From: Acidovorax sp. Leaf191
Lineage (GTDB): Bacteria > Pseudomonadota > Gammaproteobacteria > Burkholderiales > Burkholderiaceae_C
Assembly (NCBI RefSeq): GCF_001424425.1
Contig: NZ_LMPT01000005.1
Coordinates: 124,001 to 188,000 of the forward strand
Length of the DNA: 64,000 nt
Direction: 5' to 3'
How positions within the stretch are numbered: the stretch's first letter is position 1; the number at the start of each line of letters is the position of its first letter. Shown here one piece after another: positions 15,274 to 23,394 of the stretch. The notes beneath the pieces are model-generated. The model ran no database searches. It worked only from the letters and a program-made list of their open reading frames with translations, and had not been told where the DNA came from. The position numbers and the translations under genes are program-made.

Positions 15274-16440
15274 ATGAAGATCGTCAACATCCTCGAATCG
15301 ACCCGTCCCATCAAGTCGGACATCCGCAACGCCTACATCGACTTCTCGAAGATGACGCTCAGCCTCGTGGCCGTGGTCACCGATGTGATCCGCGACGGCA
15401 AGCCGGTGATCGGCTACGGCTTCAACTCCAACGGCCGCTACGGCCAGGGCGCGCTGATGCGTGACCGCTTCATCCCGCGCGTGCTGGAGGCCGAGCCCGC
15501 CAGCCTGCTCGACGCCACCGGCGAGAACATCGACCCGCACAAGGTCTGGGCCCGCATGATGATCAACGAGAAGCCCGGCGGCCACGGCGAGCGCTCGGTG
15601 GCCGTGGGCACCATCGACATGGCGGTGTGGGACGCCACGGCAAAAATAGCGGGCAAGCCGCTGTTCCAGCTGCTGGCCGAGCGCTACGGCAACGGCACGC
15701 CCAACCCGCGCGTGTTCGTCTACGCGGCGGGCGGCTACTACTACCCCGGCAAGGGGCTCGAAGCGCTGCAGCGTGAAATGGAAAGCTACCTGGCGCGCGG
15801 CTACTCGGTGGTCAAGATGAAGATCGGCGGCGCCACGCTGGCCGAGGACTGCGAGCGCATCGAGTCGGTGCTCAAGATCCTGGGCCCGGGCCAGCAGCTG
15901 GCGGTGGACGCCAACGGCCGGTTCGACCTGGCCACCGCCATCGACTACGGCAAGGCCCTGTCGCAGTACCCGCTGTTCTGGTACGAGGAAGCCGGCGACC
16001 CGCTGGACTACGAGCTGCAAGCCAAGCTGGGCGAGGTCTACCAGGGCCCGATGGCCACGGGCGAGAACCTGTTCTCCATGCAGGACGCGCGCAACCTGAT
16101 CCGCCACGGCGGCATGCACAAGGACCGCGACTGGCTGCAGTTCGACTGCGCACTGAGCTACGGCCTGGTGGAGTACCTGCGCACGCTGGACATGCTCAAG
16201 GAGCACGGCTGGTCCCCCAGCCGCTGCATCCCGCACGGCGGCCACCAGATGTCGCTGGCCATTGCCGCGGGCCTGGGCCTGGGCGGCAACGAGAGCTATC
16301 CGGACCTGTTCCAGCCCTACGGCGGCTTCCCGGACGGCGTGAAGGTCGAGAACGGCTACGTCACGCTGCCGCCGCTGCCGGGCATCGGCTTCGAGGGCAA
16401 GTCGGACCTGATCGCGGAGATGCGCGCGCTGGCGTCTTGA
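15274..16440 (+). CDS. tarD: D-tartrate dehydratase (enolase superfamily)
   Basis: A 388-residue enolase-superfamily dehydratase that converts D-tartrate to oxaloacetate. It closely matches my memory of the characterised Bradyrhizobium TarD, including the KMK pair (Lys181, Lys183), metal ligands Asp212, Glu238/239 and Glu264, and the catalytic His321 in PHGGHQ; the long identical stretches around SNGRYGQG, NEKPGGHGERSVAVG and GGNESYPDLFQPYGG are specific to this subgroup. The ATG at 15274 is chosen because the upstream in-frame extension (from 15226) lies in the intergenic segment. Last gene of the operon controlled by the divergent LysR. Confidence 0.93.
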   Translation: MKIVNILESTRPIKSDIRNAYIDFSKMTLSLVAVVTDVIRDGKPVIGYGFNSNGRYGQGALMRDRFIPRVLEAEPASLLDATGENIDPHKVWARMMINEKPGGHGERSVAVGTIDMAVWDATAKIAGKPLFQLLAERYGNGTPNPRVFVYAAGGYYYPGKGLEALQREMESYLARGYSVVKMKIGGATLAEDCERIESVLKILGPGQQLAVDANGRFDLATAIDYGKALSQYPLFWYEEAGDPLDYELQAKLGEVYQGPMATGENLFSMQDARNLIRHGGMHKDRDWLQFDCALSYGLVEYLRTLDMLKEHGWSPSRCIPHGGHQMSLAIAAGLGLGGNESYPDLFQPYGGFPDGVKVENGYVTLPPLPGIGFEGKSDLIAEMRALAS

Positions 16441-16450
16441 CAGTGCAATG

Positions 16451-16497
16451 AGGCCCTAGCGCTCGTCCAGCAAGCGCTGGCAGCTATGAAATTTGAA
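16451..16497 (-). repeat. Dispersed ~50-bp repeat, copy 3 (intergenic)
   Basis: Minus-strand reading CTTCAAATTTCATAGCTGCC, AGCGCTTGCTGGACGAGCGC, TAGGGCCTC. It is the clearest copy of the family and lies in the convergent gap between tarD and mesD, starting 11 bases after the tarD stop. Confidence 0.9.
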
Positions 16498-16580
16498 GTG
16501 GCCGCGTGGGCGGCCACTTCAGTTCCCGACCTCTGGCGGCGTCACCCAGCGGGCGCAGCACCAAGCCAGCCCGGCTGGCG

Positions 16581-17606
16581 TTACGCCGCGGCGAGCCGTT
16601 CCTTGGCCAGCTTTGTGCCTTCTGCCAGCGCTTTCAGCTTGCGCCAGGCGACGTCCCGCCCCATGGGCGCCAGGCCGCAATTCGTGCAAGGGAACAGCCG
16701 CTCCTTGGGCACGAACTCCAGTGCCCGGGCGATGGTGTCCGCCACTTCCTCGGGGGTCTCGACCACGTCGCTCGCCACATCGATCACGCCGACCATCACG
16801 TCCTTGCCGGCCAGCAGCTTCATCAGGTCGGGCGGCACATGGGAATGGATGCATTCCAGGCTCACCTGGTCGATGCTGCTCTTGGCCAGCGCGGGGAACA
16901 CTGCCTCGTACTGGCGCCATTCGTCGCCCAGGGTGCTCTTCCAGTCGGTGTTGGCCTTGATGCCGTAGCCGTAGCAGATGTGCACCGCCGTCGTGCAGGT
17001 CAGGCCCTGCGCTGCGCGCTCCAGCGCCTGCACGCCCCAGTCGGCGGCGTCTTTCATGTAGACGTTGAAGGCGGGTTCGTCGAACTGGATGATGTCCACG
17101 CCATCGGCCTGCAGCGCCAGCGCTTCCTGGTTGAGCAGCTCCGCAAACGCGAAGGCCATCTTGACCTTGTCACCGTAGAAGCGGTCTGCCACGGTGTCGA
17201 CGATGGTCATCGGGCCGGGCAGGGTGAACTTCAGTTTTTTGCTGGTGTGCGCGCGGGCGAGCTGTGCCTCGAAGGCATGCACACGGCCCTTCAGGCGCAG
17301 GGCCGAGACCACCTGAGGCACCATCGCGTCGTAGCGGTTGTCGCGGATGCCCATCTTCACCTTGTGCTCGAAGTCGATGCCTTCGACCTGCTCGAGGAAG
17401 CCGTGAACGAAGTGCTGGCGCGATTGCTCGCCGTCGCCCACGATGTCCAGGCCCGCGTCTTCCTGGGCCTTGATCCACAGCAAGGTGGCGTCGGCCTTGG
17501 CCTGGCGCAGCGCATCGCCCTCGGCCATCCACTGGGGCCAGAGCTTGTTGGTTTCAGCCAGCCAGGCGGGTTTGGGCAGGCTGCCTGCGATGGAGGTTTC
17601 AAACAT
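16581..17606 (-). CDS. mesD: Folate-independent methionine synthase MesD
   Basis: A 341-residue protein equivalent to the catalytic C-terminal half of MetE, lacking the folate-binding N-terminal half. The zinc/homocysteine site is intact: His209 and Cys211 in TAVHICYGYG, Glu251 in SLECIHSH, and Cys307 or Cys310 in FPCTNCGL. The core MetE-like proteins that sit beside DUF1852 are known as MesD, one of the folate-independent methionine synthase families, reported to need MesX and oxygen. The methyl donor is not established. AAAGGAA precedes the ATG at 17606. It is the third gene of a minus-strand unit with mesX and an FMN reductase. Confidence 0.9.
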   Translation of the reverse strand: MFETSIAGSLPKPAWLAETNKLWPQWMAEGDALRQAKADATLLWIKAQEDAGLDIVGDGEQSRQHFVHGFLEQVEGIDFEHKVKMGIRDNRYDAMVPQVVSALRLKGRVHAFEAQLARAHTSKKLKFTLPGPMTIVDTVADRFYGDKVKMAFAFAELLNQEALALQADGVDIIQFDEPAFNVYMKDAADWGVQALERAAQGLTCTTAVHICYGYGIKANTDWKSTLGDEWRQYEAVFPALAKSSIDQVSLECIHSHVPPDLMKLLAGKDVMVGVIDVASDVVETPEEVADTIARALEFVPKERLFPCTNCGLAPMGRDVAWRKLKALAEGTKLAKERLAAA

Positions 17607-17683
17607 CTGACAATTCCTTTGAAGCAAAAGAGGGGTGGGTGAGCATATTCCGGGACTTTGGCCCAGTGAGGGAAGCCGAGTAT

Positions 17684-18685
17684 TCAGTGGGCGTGGGCTT
17701 GGGCAACTGCAGCAGCACCAGTCCATTGCTCCAGGACCTTCTTGTACGGCCGGATGAAGTGCTCCTGCGCAAACTTGCCCTGCTTGACCGCCAGTTGGCT
17801 GCGCTCTTCCCGGTCATACACGATCTGCGTCAACGAATAGTCCTCGTTCTTCAGGCTCGGTTGGTAGAGTTGCCCTGCCGCTGAATTGGCGTTGTAGATC
17901 TCGGGGCGGTAGATCTTCTGAAAGGTTTCCATCGTGCTGATGGTGCCGATCAACTCCAGGCTCGTGTAGTCGCCCAGCAGGTCTCCCTGAAAGTAGAAAG
18001 CCAGCGGCGCAACGCCATTCGCGGGCATGAAGAAGCGGACCTGCATCCCCATTTTTGCGAAGTATTGGTCGGTTGAGGACAGCCCACTCTGTTGGTATTC
18101 GATGCCCAGTACCGGGTGCTGATTGCCGGTGCGTCGATAGGTCTTGCTGGTCGAAGCGCTGATGCAGATGACGGGCGGCTTGCCGAAGCGCTCCTTGTAG
18201 ATGCGCGAGTTGGCGAACTGCTGGAACAGCTTTCCATGCAGGTCGCCAAAATCATCGGGCGTGCTGAATTGCGCGCGGTGGGCGTTGTACTCAGGAAGCA
18301 GCACGCTGAAGTCGTAGTCGCGCACGTAGGAGGAGAAATTGTTCCCTGCAATGCCAGGGATGCGTTGGTTCGACTTCTTGTCGAGGATGCAGGTTTTCAG
18401 TATCTCGATCAGCGGAAAGGCAGCATTTCCACCCTTGGCATTCATGCTCATCTCGACCGAGATGATCTCGAGTTCGACGCAGTAGCGGTCCCCCGTCGGG
18501 TTGTCCCAATGCGCCAGGTCGTTGAAGCGGTTGTCAATCATCTTCAGCGTGTTGCGCAGGTTCTGTTGCCGACTGGCTCCCCGGGCCAGGTTGGCAAAGT
18601 TGGTGGTCATGCGTGTGCTGTCCGATGGCTCATAGTTTTCATCGAAACATATGCTTTTGAGGCTGAAGCTGAGTTCGTCGTTCAT
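17684..18685 (-). CDS. mesX: MesX (DUF1852), partner of methionine synthase MesD
   Basis: A 333-residue protein of the DUF1852 family, recognised by MTTNFANLARGASRQQNLRN, MIDNRFNDLAHWDNP and VELEIISVEM in the first 90 residues. This family is known from fitness data as MesX, required together with MesD for methionine synthesis; its biochemical role is unknown and the requirement for oxygen suggests an oxygenase-like step. No signal peptide or membrane segment. The gene lies 77 bases upstream of mesD and 48 bases downstream of an FMN reductase gene on the same strand. Confidence 0.9.
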   Translation of the reverse strand: MNDELSFSLKSICFDENYEPSDSTRMTTNFANLARGASRQQNLRNTLKMIDNRFNDLAHWDNPTGDRYCVELEIISVEMSMNAKGGNAAFPLIEILKTCILDKKSNQRIPGIAGNNFSSYVRDYDFSVLLPEYNAHRAQFSTPDDFGDLHGKLFQQFANSRIYKERFGKPPVICISASTSKTYRRTGNQHPVLGIEYQQSGLSSTDQYFAKMGMQVRFFMPANGVAPLAFYFQGDLLGDYTSLELIGTISTMETFQKIYRPEIYNANSAAGQLYQPSLKNEDYSLTQIVYDREERSQLAVKQGKFAQEHFIRPYKKVLEQWTGAAAVAQAHAH

Positions 18686-18733
18686 GGCGGTCCGGTGGCT
18701 TGAATGGATGGAGGGGAAGGGCCGGTGCTTGCC

Positions 18734-19327
18734 TCAGGCCAGCGCCACTTCGTCGGCCGGCGAGGGCTGGGCGTGGCGCGCCAACGGCATGAGCGGCAGT
18801 GCCCGCTGGACGGCCAGTCTGGCCCGGTCGATCAGGGCCTGGCTTTGCAACTGGTAGTCCACGAAATCCTTGTCGGTCGCATACACGCCCAGCGGCAACG
18901 TGCGCGCCTGGAAGAAGCTGAACAGCGGCCGCAGCTGGTGGTCGATCACCAGCGCATGGCGCTCGCTGCCGCCGGTGGCGGCCAGCAGCACCGGCGTGTC
19001 GATCAAGGCGTCCTGGTGAACGAAGTCGAAGAAGTGCTTGAACAGCCCCGCATAAGAGCCGCGGTACACCGGTGTCGCCACCACCAGGATGTCGGCCTGC
19101 TCGACCGCCGCCAATTCCCGCTCTACAGCGCTGGGCAGTTGATCGCGCCTGACCGCGCCAGCGAACATCGGTGCGAGCTGACCCAGGTCGACCAGGCGCT
19201 GTTCGCAGGGACGCTCATCGGCGATGAGCTCCAGCAGGTGCTCTGCCAGGGCCGCGGACCTGGAGGGGCGCTGCAGCCCGCCGGAGACTGCGACGATGCG
19301 CAGGGGATGTGCTGTAGGTGCGTTCAT
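18734..19327 (-). CDS. NADPH-dependent FMN reductase (MsuE/SsuE-like)
   Basis: A 197-residue flavodoxin-fold FMN reductase of the SsuE/MsuE group. The N-terminal phosphate loop is VAVSGGLQRPSRS, and the TPVYRGSYAGLFKHFFDFV flavin-binding segment lies near residues 85-105. Proteins of this group supply reduced FMN to two-component monooxygenases. As first gene of the mesX-mesD unit and facing the MetR-like regulator, it probably delivers reduced flavin to the oxygen-dependent step of MesD/MesX (inference from gene order). Confidence 0.9.
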   Translation of the reverse strand: MNAPTAHPLRIVAVSGGLQRPSRSAALAEHLLELIADERPCEQRLVDLGQLAPMFAGAVRRDQLPSAVERELAAVEQADILVVATPVYRGSYAGLFKHFFDFVHQDALIDTPVLLAATGGSERHALVIDHQLRPLFSFFQARTLPLGVYATDKDFVDYQLQSQALIDRARLAVQRALPLMPLARHAQPSPADEVALA

Positions 19328-19386
19328 GGGAAGGGATGCTAGTGGCTGTGAACCATGAAGTAAAATGGTCTTATTTCATCACTCCA

Positions 19387-19399
19387 TGAAATCGGTTCA
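19387..19399. promoter_or_regulatory. MetR-type binding site
   Basis: TGAAATCGGTTCA is an exact match to the MetR consensus TGAA-N5-TTCA and lies in the 78-bp gap between the FMN reductase start (19327) and the LysR/MetR start (19406). A second palindrome, TTTCAT-N6-ATGAAA, overlaps it on the left (19374-19391), and a further half site TGAA occurs at about 19349. The arrangement suggests cooperative binding that drives the reductase-mesX-mesD operon. Confidence 0.8.
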
Positions 19400-19405
19400 T
19401 TAAAA

Positions 19406-20308
19406 ATGCTCGAACGCATTCACCTCAGCATCGTTCAGCAGGTTGAGAAGCAAGGGTCGTTGACGGCCGCGGCGGGCGTGTTGAACCTCACCCAGTCGGC
19501 CCTGAGCCACAGCATGAAGAAGCTGGAGCAGCAACTGGGCACCGACGTGTGGTTGCGCGAAGGTCGAAGCCTGCGCCTCACGCAGGCCGGCCAGTACCTG
19601 CTGGCAGTGGCCAACCGCGTGCTGCCGCAGCTGGACCTGGCCGAAGAGCGCCTGGGCCAGTTTGCACAGGGCGAACGCGGTGCACTGCGCATCGGCATGG
19701 AATGCCACCCTTGCTACCAGTGGCTGCTCAAGGTGGTGTCCCCTTATCTGGCCGCATGGCCCGACGTGGACGTGGACGTCAAGCAGAAGTTTCAGTTCGG
19801 CGGGATCGGCGCGCTCTTCGGCTTCGAGATCGACCTGCTGGTCACGCCCGACCCGTTGTTCAAGCCAGGGCTGAAGTTCGAACCGGTGTTCGACTACGAG
19901 CAGGTGCTCGTCGTGGCCAAGGGCCATGCCCTGGCTTCGGCGGCCTATGTGAAGCCCCAGCAGCTGACACAGGAAGTGCTCATCAGCTACCCCGTCGACA
20001 TCGAGCGCCTGGACATCTACAGCCAGTTCCTGCTACCGGCCGGTGTCACGCCCAAGCGCCACAAGGCCATCGAGACCACCGACATCATGCTGCAGATGGT
20101 GGCCAGCGGCCGGGGGGTGGCCGCCCTGCCGCGCTGGCTGGTGCAAGAGTACGCGGCCAAGATGGATGTGGTGCCTGTCCGGCTGGGCGCGCGCGGCATC
20201 GCCAAGCAGATCTTCCTCGGGGCACGCGAGACGGATACCGCCATTGACTACGTGCGGGCCTTCATCGAACTGGCCCGCACTGCAGTGCCTACGTCGCAGA
20301 GCAGGTGA
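19406..20308 (+). CDS. MetR-like LysR family regulator
   Basis: A 300-residue LysR regulator whose whole length resembles MetR: HTH at about 18-40 (GSLTAAAGVLNLTQSALSHSMKKLEQQLG), RIGMECHPCYQWLLKV at the start of the effector domain, and a C-terminus ending with TDTAIDYVRAFIELA. MetR proteins activate methionine genes with homocysteine as co-inducer. The divergent target here is the FMN reductase-mesX-mesD unit, with an exact MetR box between them. The ATG at 19406 has no clear ribosome binding site. The 3' end overlaps the convergent tannase gene by 20 bases. Confidence 0.9.
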   Translation: MLERIHLSIVQQVEKQGSLTAAAGVLNLTQSALSHSMKKLEQQLGTDVWLREGRSLRLTQAGQYLLAVANRVLPQLDLAEERLGQFAQGERGALRIGMECHPCYQWLLKVVSPYLAAWPDVDVDVKQKFQFGGIGALFGFEIDLLVTPDPLFKPGLKFEPVFDYEQVLVVAKGHALASAAYVKPQQLTQEVLISYPVDIERLDIYSQFLLPAGVTPKRHKAIETTDIMLQMVASGRGVAALPRWLVQEYAAKMDVVPVRLGARGIAKQIFLGARETDTAIDYVRAFIELARTAVPTSQSR

Positions 20309-21926
20309 AGCTCTCGGCCTTGGCCGGGTCGCCCGTGCCGTTGTAGCGCGGGAATTTCGGGTACTCGCACACCGGGCGCTGCGCCACGGGGGTGCTGGTG
20401 CCCGGTGCGAACTTGGTGGCCACCAGCTTGTCGGGCGCCGTGCTCTTTTCCACCCAGGCATCCATGGCCGCCAGCAGGTCGATGGAGCGCGGCTCGGTGC
20501 CCGCGCCGTCCAGGTCATGCCCGTTGGAGGGCGAGATGACCATGCGCGCAAAGCCCTGCACCTTGCTGGCGCCCAGGCGCTGCTTGACCGACTCGAAGTA
20601 GTCCGCCGTGCGGTACACCGACACGCAGGTGTCGCCCAGGCCATACCAGATCAGCAGCTTGCCGCCGTTGTCGGCAAAGGCGGAGATGTCGGGGTCCGTG
20701 CCATCGATCATCCCGGCCAGCCGCGCGTACTGCGCCTGGTACTGCGTGGGGTCGTGCGTCAGGATGTTGGCGTTGGGGTTGCCCTCCACCAGCCGCGCGG
20801 CTTCCGTCACGGCCATGTGGTTGAACGAATCGGGCGCGTCGAAGCTGGTGCCGAACATGTAGGACTGCCAGTCCGAGGTGGACGCCCCGCCCCGGCCGTA
20901 GCGCGGATAGCCCACCGCGCCGCGCGACAGGGTCACGGGCGTCTTGTGGTCGCTGTAGATGAGGCGGATCGATTCGATCTGCCCGGCCGTCAGGCAGGTG
21001 TCGCTGTCGGCCCCCTTGCACAGCAGGTCGGTGGGCACATAGCTGCAGGCTTCGACGTTGCCGATGATGCCGTCCTTCAGGCCGTCCAGGCCGTCGCAGG
21101 CGGCGGTTTCGGCCTTGGCGTAGAGCGCGATCTTGGCGGCGCTGAGCCAGTTGTCGCGGCTCTTGAAGATGTGCCGCAGCACCGTGGGGCCCAGGTTGAC
21201 CTGGTGCGCCTGCTGGCTGATGGCCGGCTCCATGGCGACCACGCCGTCGTAGTCCTTGGGGTACTTCTGCGTGGCGATGAGGCCCGAACGCCCGCCGTTG
21301 GAATGGCCCATGTGGTAGCGCCGCGCGGGGCGCTTGCCGTAGAACTCGGTGGCGATCGCCGTGCCGACCTCGAGCACGAAATGGTTGGCGTCGAACGCAT
21401 GGTTGCGCAGCGCGACATCGCTCTTGCCCCAGGCGAAGCCGCGAATCTGGTGGCCCGAGTCGGAGCTGATCTTCACGTAGGCGTGGGCGGACGGCCCCAC
21501 GAGTTGCTGGTACCACGGGTCGTCGGTGGGGATGAACCCGTCGAAGCCCCCGCCGCCGATGGTCAGCGTCTTGCCGTTCCACTGCGCGAGCGTGGGCAGC
21601 TCCACCGCCCAGTTGATGGTGGACTCGGGCGACGAGACGATCTCGCCGCGCACGATGCAGGCGTCGGGCAGCGTGCTGTCGGCCTTGCGCAGCTCGGTGC
21701 GTGTGACCTTGGCACCATGGGGCAGCGCGGCCGAGGTGTAGGCGGCGCAGGCTTCGGCCAGGGGCTTGGCGGCCAGGGATGGGGCGTCGCTGCCGCCACC
21801 GCCGCAGGCCGCCAGCGCCAGGGCCGCGCTGGCGCCCAGGGTTCGGGCGGCCCATCGCCCTGCGTGTACAGGGCCGGGGATGCTGCGGCGGTGCGCCTCG
21901 GTGGCGCGGGATGTGCTCGGGAACAT
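20289..21926 (-). CDS. Tannase/feruloyl esterase family lipoprotein
   Basis: A 545-residue alpha/beta hydrolase of the tannase/feruloyl esterase family, which hydrolyses gallate, ferulate or terephthalate-type esters. A lipoprotein signal ends ALAAC (Cys41) followed by a GGGGS linker, so it should be anchored in the outer membrane or periplasm. The nucleophile is Ser209 in GHSNGGRSG; the conserved cysteine pairs of the family (e.g. CSYV, CKGADSDTC) are present, and the catalytic Asp/His lie in the GDTCVSVYRT and NGHD segments. AGGAG precedes the ATG at 21926. A LuxR-type regulator gene follows upstream on the same strand. Confidence 0.9.
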   Translation of the reverse strand: MFPSTSRATEAHRRSIPGPVHAGRWAARTLGASAALALAACGGGGSDAPSLAAKPLAEACAAYTSAALPHGAKVTRTELRKADSTLPDACIVRGEIVSSPESTINWAVELPTLAQWNGKTLTIGGGGFDGFIPTDDPWYQQLVGPSAHAYVKISSDSGHQIRGFAWGKSDVALRNHAFDANHFVLEVGTAIATEFYGKRPARRYHMGHSNGGRSGLIATQKYPKDYDGVVAMEPAISQQAHQVNLGPTVLRHIFKSRDNWLSAAKIALYAKAETAACDGLDGLKDGIIGNVEACSYVPTDLLCKGADSDTCLTAGQIESIRLIYSDHKTPVTLSRGAVGYPRYGRGGASTSDWQSYMFGTSFDAPDSFNHMAVTEAARLVEGNPNANILTHDPTQYQAQYARLAGMIDGTDPDISAFADNGGKLLIWYGLGDTCVSVYRTADYFESVKQRLGASKVQGFARMVISPSNGHDLDGAGTEPRSIDLLAAMDAWVEKSTAPDKLVATKFAPGTSTPVAQRPVCEYPKFPRYNGTGDPAKAESFTCSAT

Positions 21927-22151
21927 GGGATGCGTCTCCTGTGATGATGTTTCTTCAGGAACCGCAAGGGCTGTGCGCGGCAGCACCGCCACCGCAGCCC
22001 TTGCGGCTCCGGTGCGGACGATAGGAAAAGAAGGCGCTGCTGCAGCCTCTGCAAATGCAGAGGGCCCGGGAAACTACCGAGCGCCGGGATCGACCCGCAC
22101 GGCCACCAACACCCGGCAGGAAGACCGAGGTACCACGTGTGCTGAACGCCC

Positions 22152-23159
22152 TCAGGCGGTGCGCAGCGCCGCCACCAGCTCCAGCTTGTTGCTCACCCCC
22201 AGCGCCGCATAGGCGGTGCGCAGGTACGTGCGCACGGTGGCGGGCGTGAGCCCGAGCGTGGCGGCGATGTCCTTGTGCGAGCGCCCCTGCGCATAGAGCA
22301 TGGCCGCGCTCAGTTCGCGCGGCGCCAGCGGCGACTTCGGGTGGCGCGATGCGATGCTGATGGCCACCAGCGAACCGCAGGGCTCCATCCGCAGGCGGCA
22401 GGCCTTACCCACGGCCACGGTGCACGGCGCGCGCGCGAGGCCTTGCACCACCGCCGTCGGCAGCCGCGTGCCGGCCCAGCCGGGGTGGGCCTCGCCCAGC
22501 GCCAGGCTGATGCGCAGCCCCGCGAACAGCAGATCGCCCGAAGGCCCTGCGAGCGCAAAGCTGTCCCACGGGCGGCTGGGCGAATCGCTTTGCAGCGCCT
22601 GCAGCCGGTGGTGCCAGTGCTGCAGCAGGTGCACGACAAACTCGCCGAACAGCACGGTCTCCTGGTCGGTGAATTCGGTGCGGGTCTGCGGGCGGTACAC
22701 CGAGACGAAGAACAGCAGGCCGCTGTGCGGCAGCTCGGCCGTGAGCGCCATGCAGTGGTACAGGCCATGGCGCTCGCTGAACGCCAGCACCTCGGCGTGT
22801 TCGGCGATGTCGCCGGTCACGTCGCGTTCGCGGATCACCACGCCGAGCCGGCTCATGGACTGGCGCGCGAACTCGTCCACCGCAGACAGTTCATTCCATT
22901 CCTGCGCAAAGCTCTGGCTCAGGCCCATGCTGCCATGCAGCCAGTTGCGGGGGCTGCTGTGCACATCGCCTGCCGACATTTCGCCCCACCAGGCCGAGTC
23001 GAACGGCACCAGCGCCTGCAGCGTCTGCAGGGCCTGGTGCAGCATGTCCTGGGGTTGCGTGTGCCGCGCCAGCTGCCCCAGCGCGAGCAGGCTGCGGCTG
23101 AGCGCCCGCACGGCATCGGGGTGCGGGCCTGCGCCGGGCTGGGGGGCCGGAACGCTCAT
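22152..23159 (-). CDS. LuxR family transcriptional regulator
   Basis: A 335-residue protein with a C-terminal LuxR helix-turn-helix (about 270-330: LSAAMLYAQGRSHKDIAATLGLTPATVRTYLRTAYAALGV) and a long N-terminal region without an obvious receiver or autoinducer-domain signature; it looks like a GAF/PAS-type sensor. The ATG at 23159 is chosen, as the 51 residues further upstream are Arg-rich shadow sequence. It precedes the tannase gene on the same strand by 225 bp, in which I see no other gene; it may regulate that esterase, but this is only inferred from position. Confidence 0.83.
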   Translation of the reverse strand: MSVPAPQPGAGPHPDAVRALSRSLLALGQLARHTQPQDMLHQALQTLQALVPFDSAWWGEMSAGDVHSSPRNWLHGSMGLSQSFAQEWNELSAVDEFARQSMSRLGVVIRERDVTGDIAEHAEVLAFSERHGLYHCMALTAELPHSGLLFFVSVYRPQTRTEFTDQETVLFGEFVVHLLQHWHHRLQALQSDSPSRPWDSFALAGPSGDLLFAGLRISLALGEAHPGWAGTRLPTAVVQGLARAPCTVAVGKACRLRMEPCGSLVAISIASRHPKSPLAPRELSAAMLYAQGRSHKDIAATLGLTPATVRTYLRTAYAALGVSNKLELVAALRTA

Positions 23160-23329
23160 CGGAGCGGGCGCTGCGCCGCGCGCAGCGAGGTAGGGGCAAA
23201 GGCCATGGCGCGGTCTCCTGGGTTTGGCGCGATGGTAGCCGCCGCGCGCACGACGCCAGCGCCCCCGGCCCGCCCAGAGCGTGCACCCGCACCGCCCTGC
23301 GCCACGGCGCACAGGGCCTCAAGCCCCAA

Positions 23330-23390
23330 AATGACTATGTTTTTTGTAGCACCTTGCGTTTGCCAGGCAAGCGCTGGAGGCCGATGAAAC
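23330..23390 (+). repeat. Dispersed ~50-bp repeat, copy 4 (intergenic)
   Basis: Plus-strand copy: TTTTTTGTAGCACCTTGCG, TTTGCCAGGCAAGCGCTGG, AGGCC. It ends immediately before the stop codon of the DUF2817 gene (23395) in the gap to the LuxR gene. The remaining gap (23160-23330) shows nothing else recognisable. Confidence 0.8.
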
Positions 23391-23394
23391 CCAA

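Noticed and set aside
20043-21944. 633-codon plus-strand frame
   Set aside because: Antisense to the tannase-family gene, with repetitive Gly/His/Arg composition and no domain signature.
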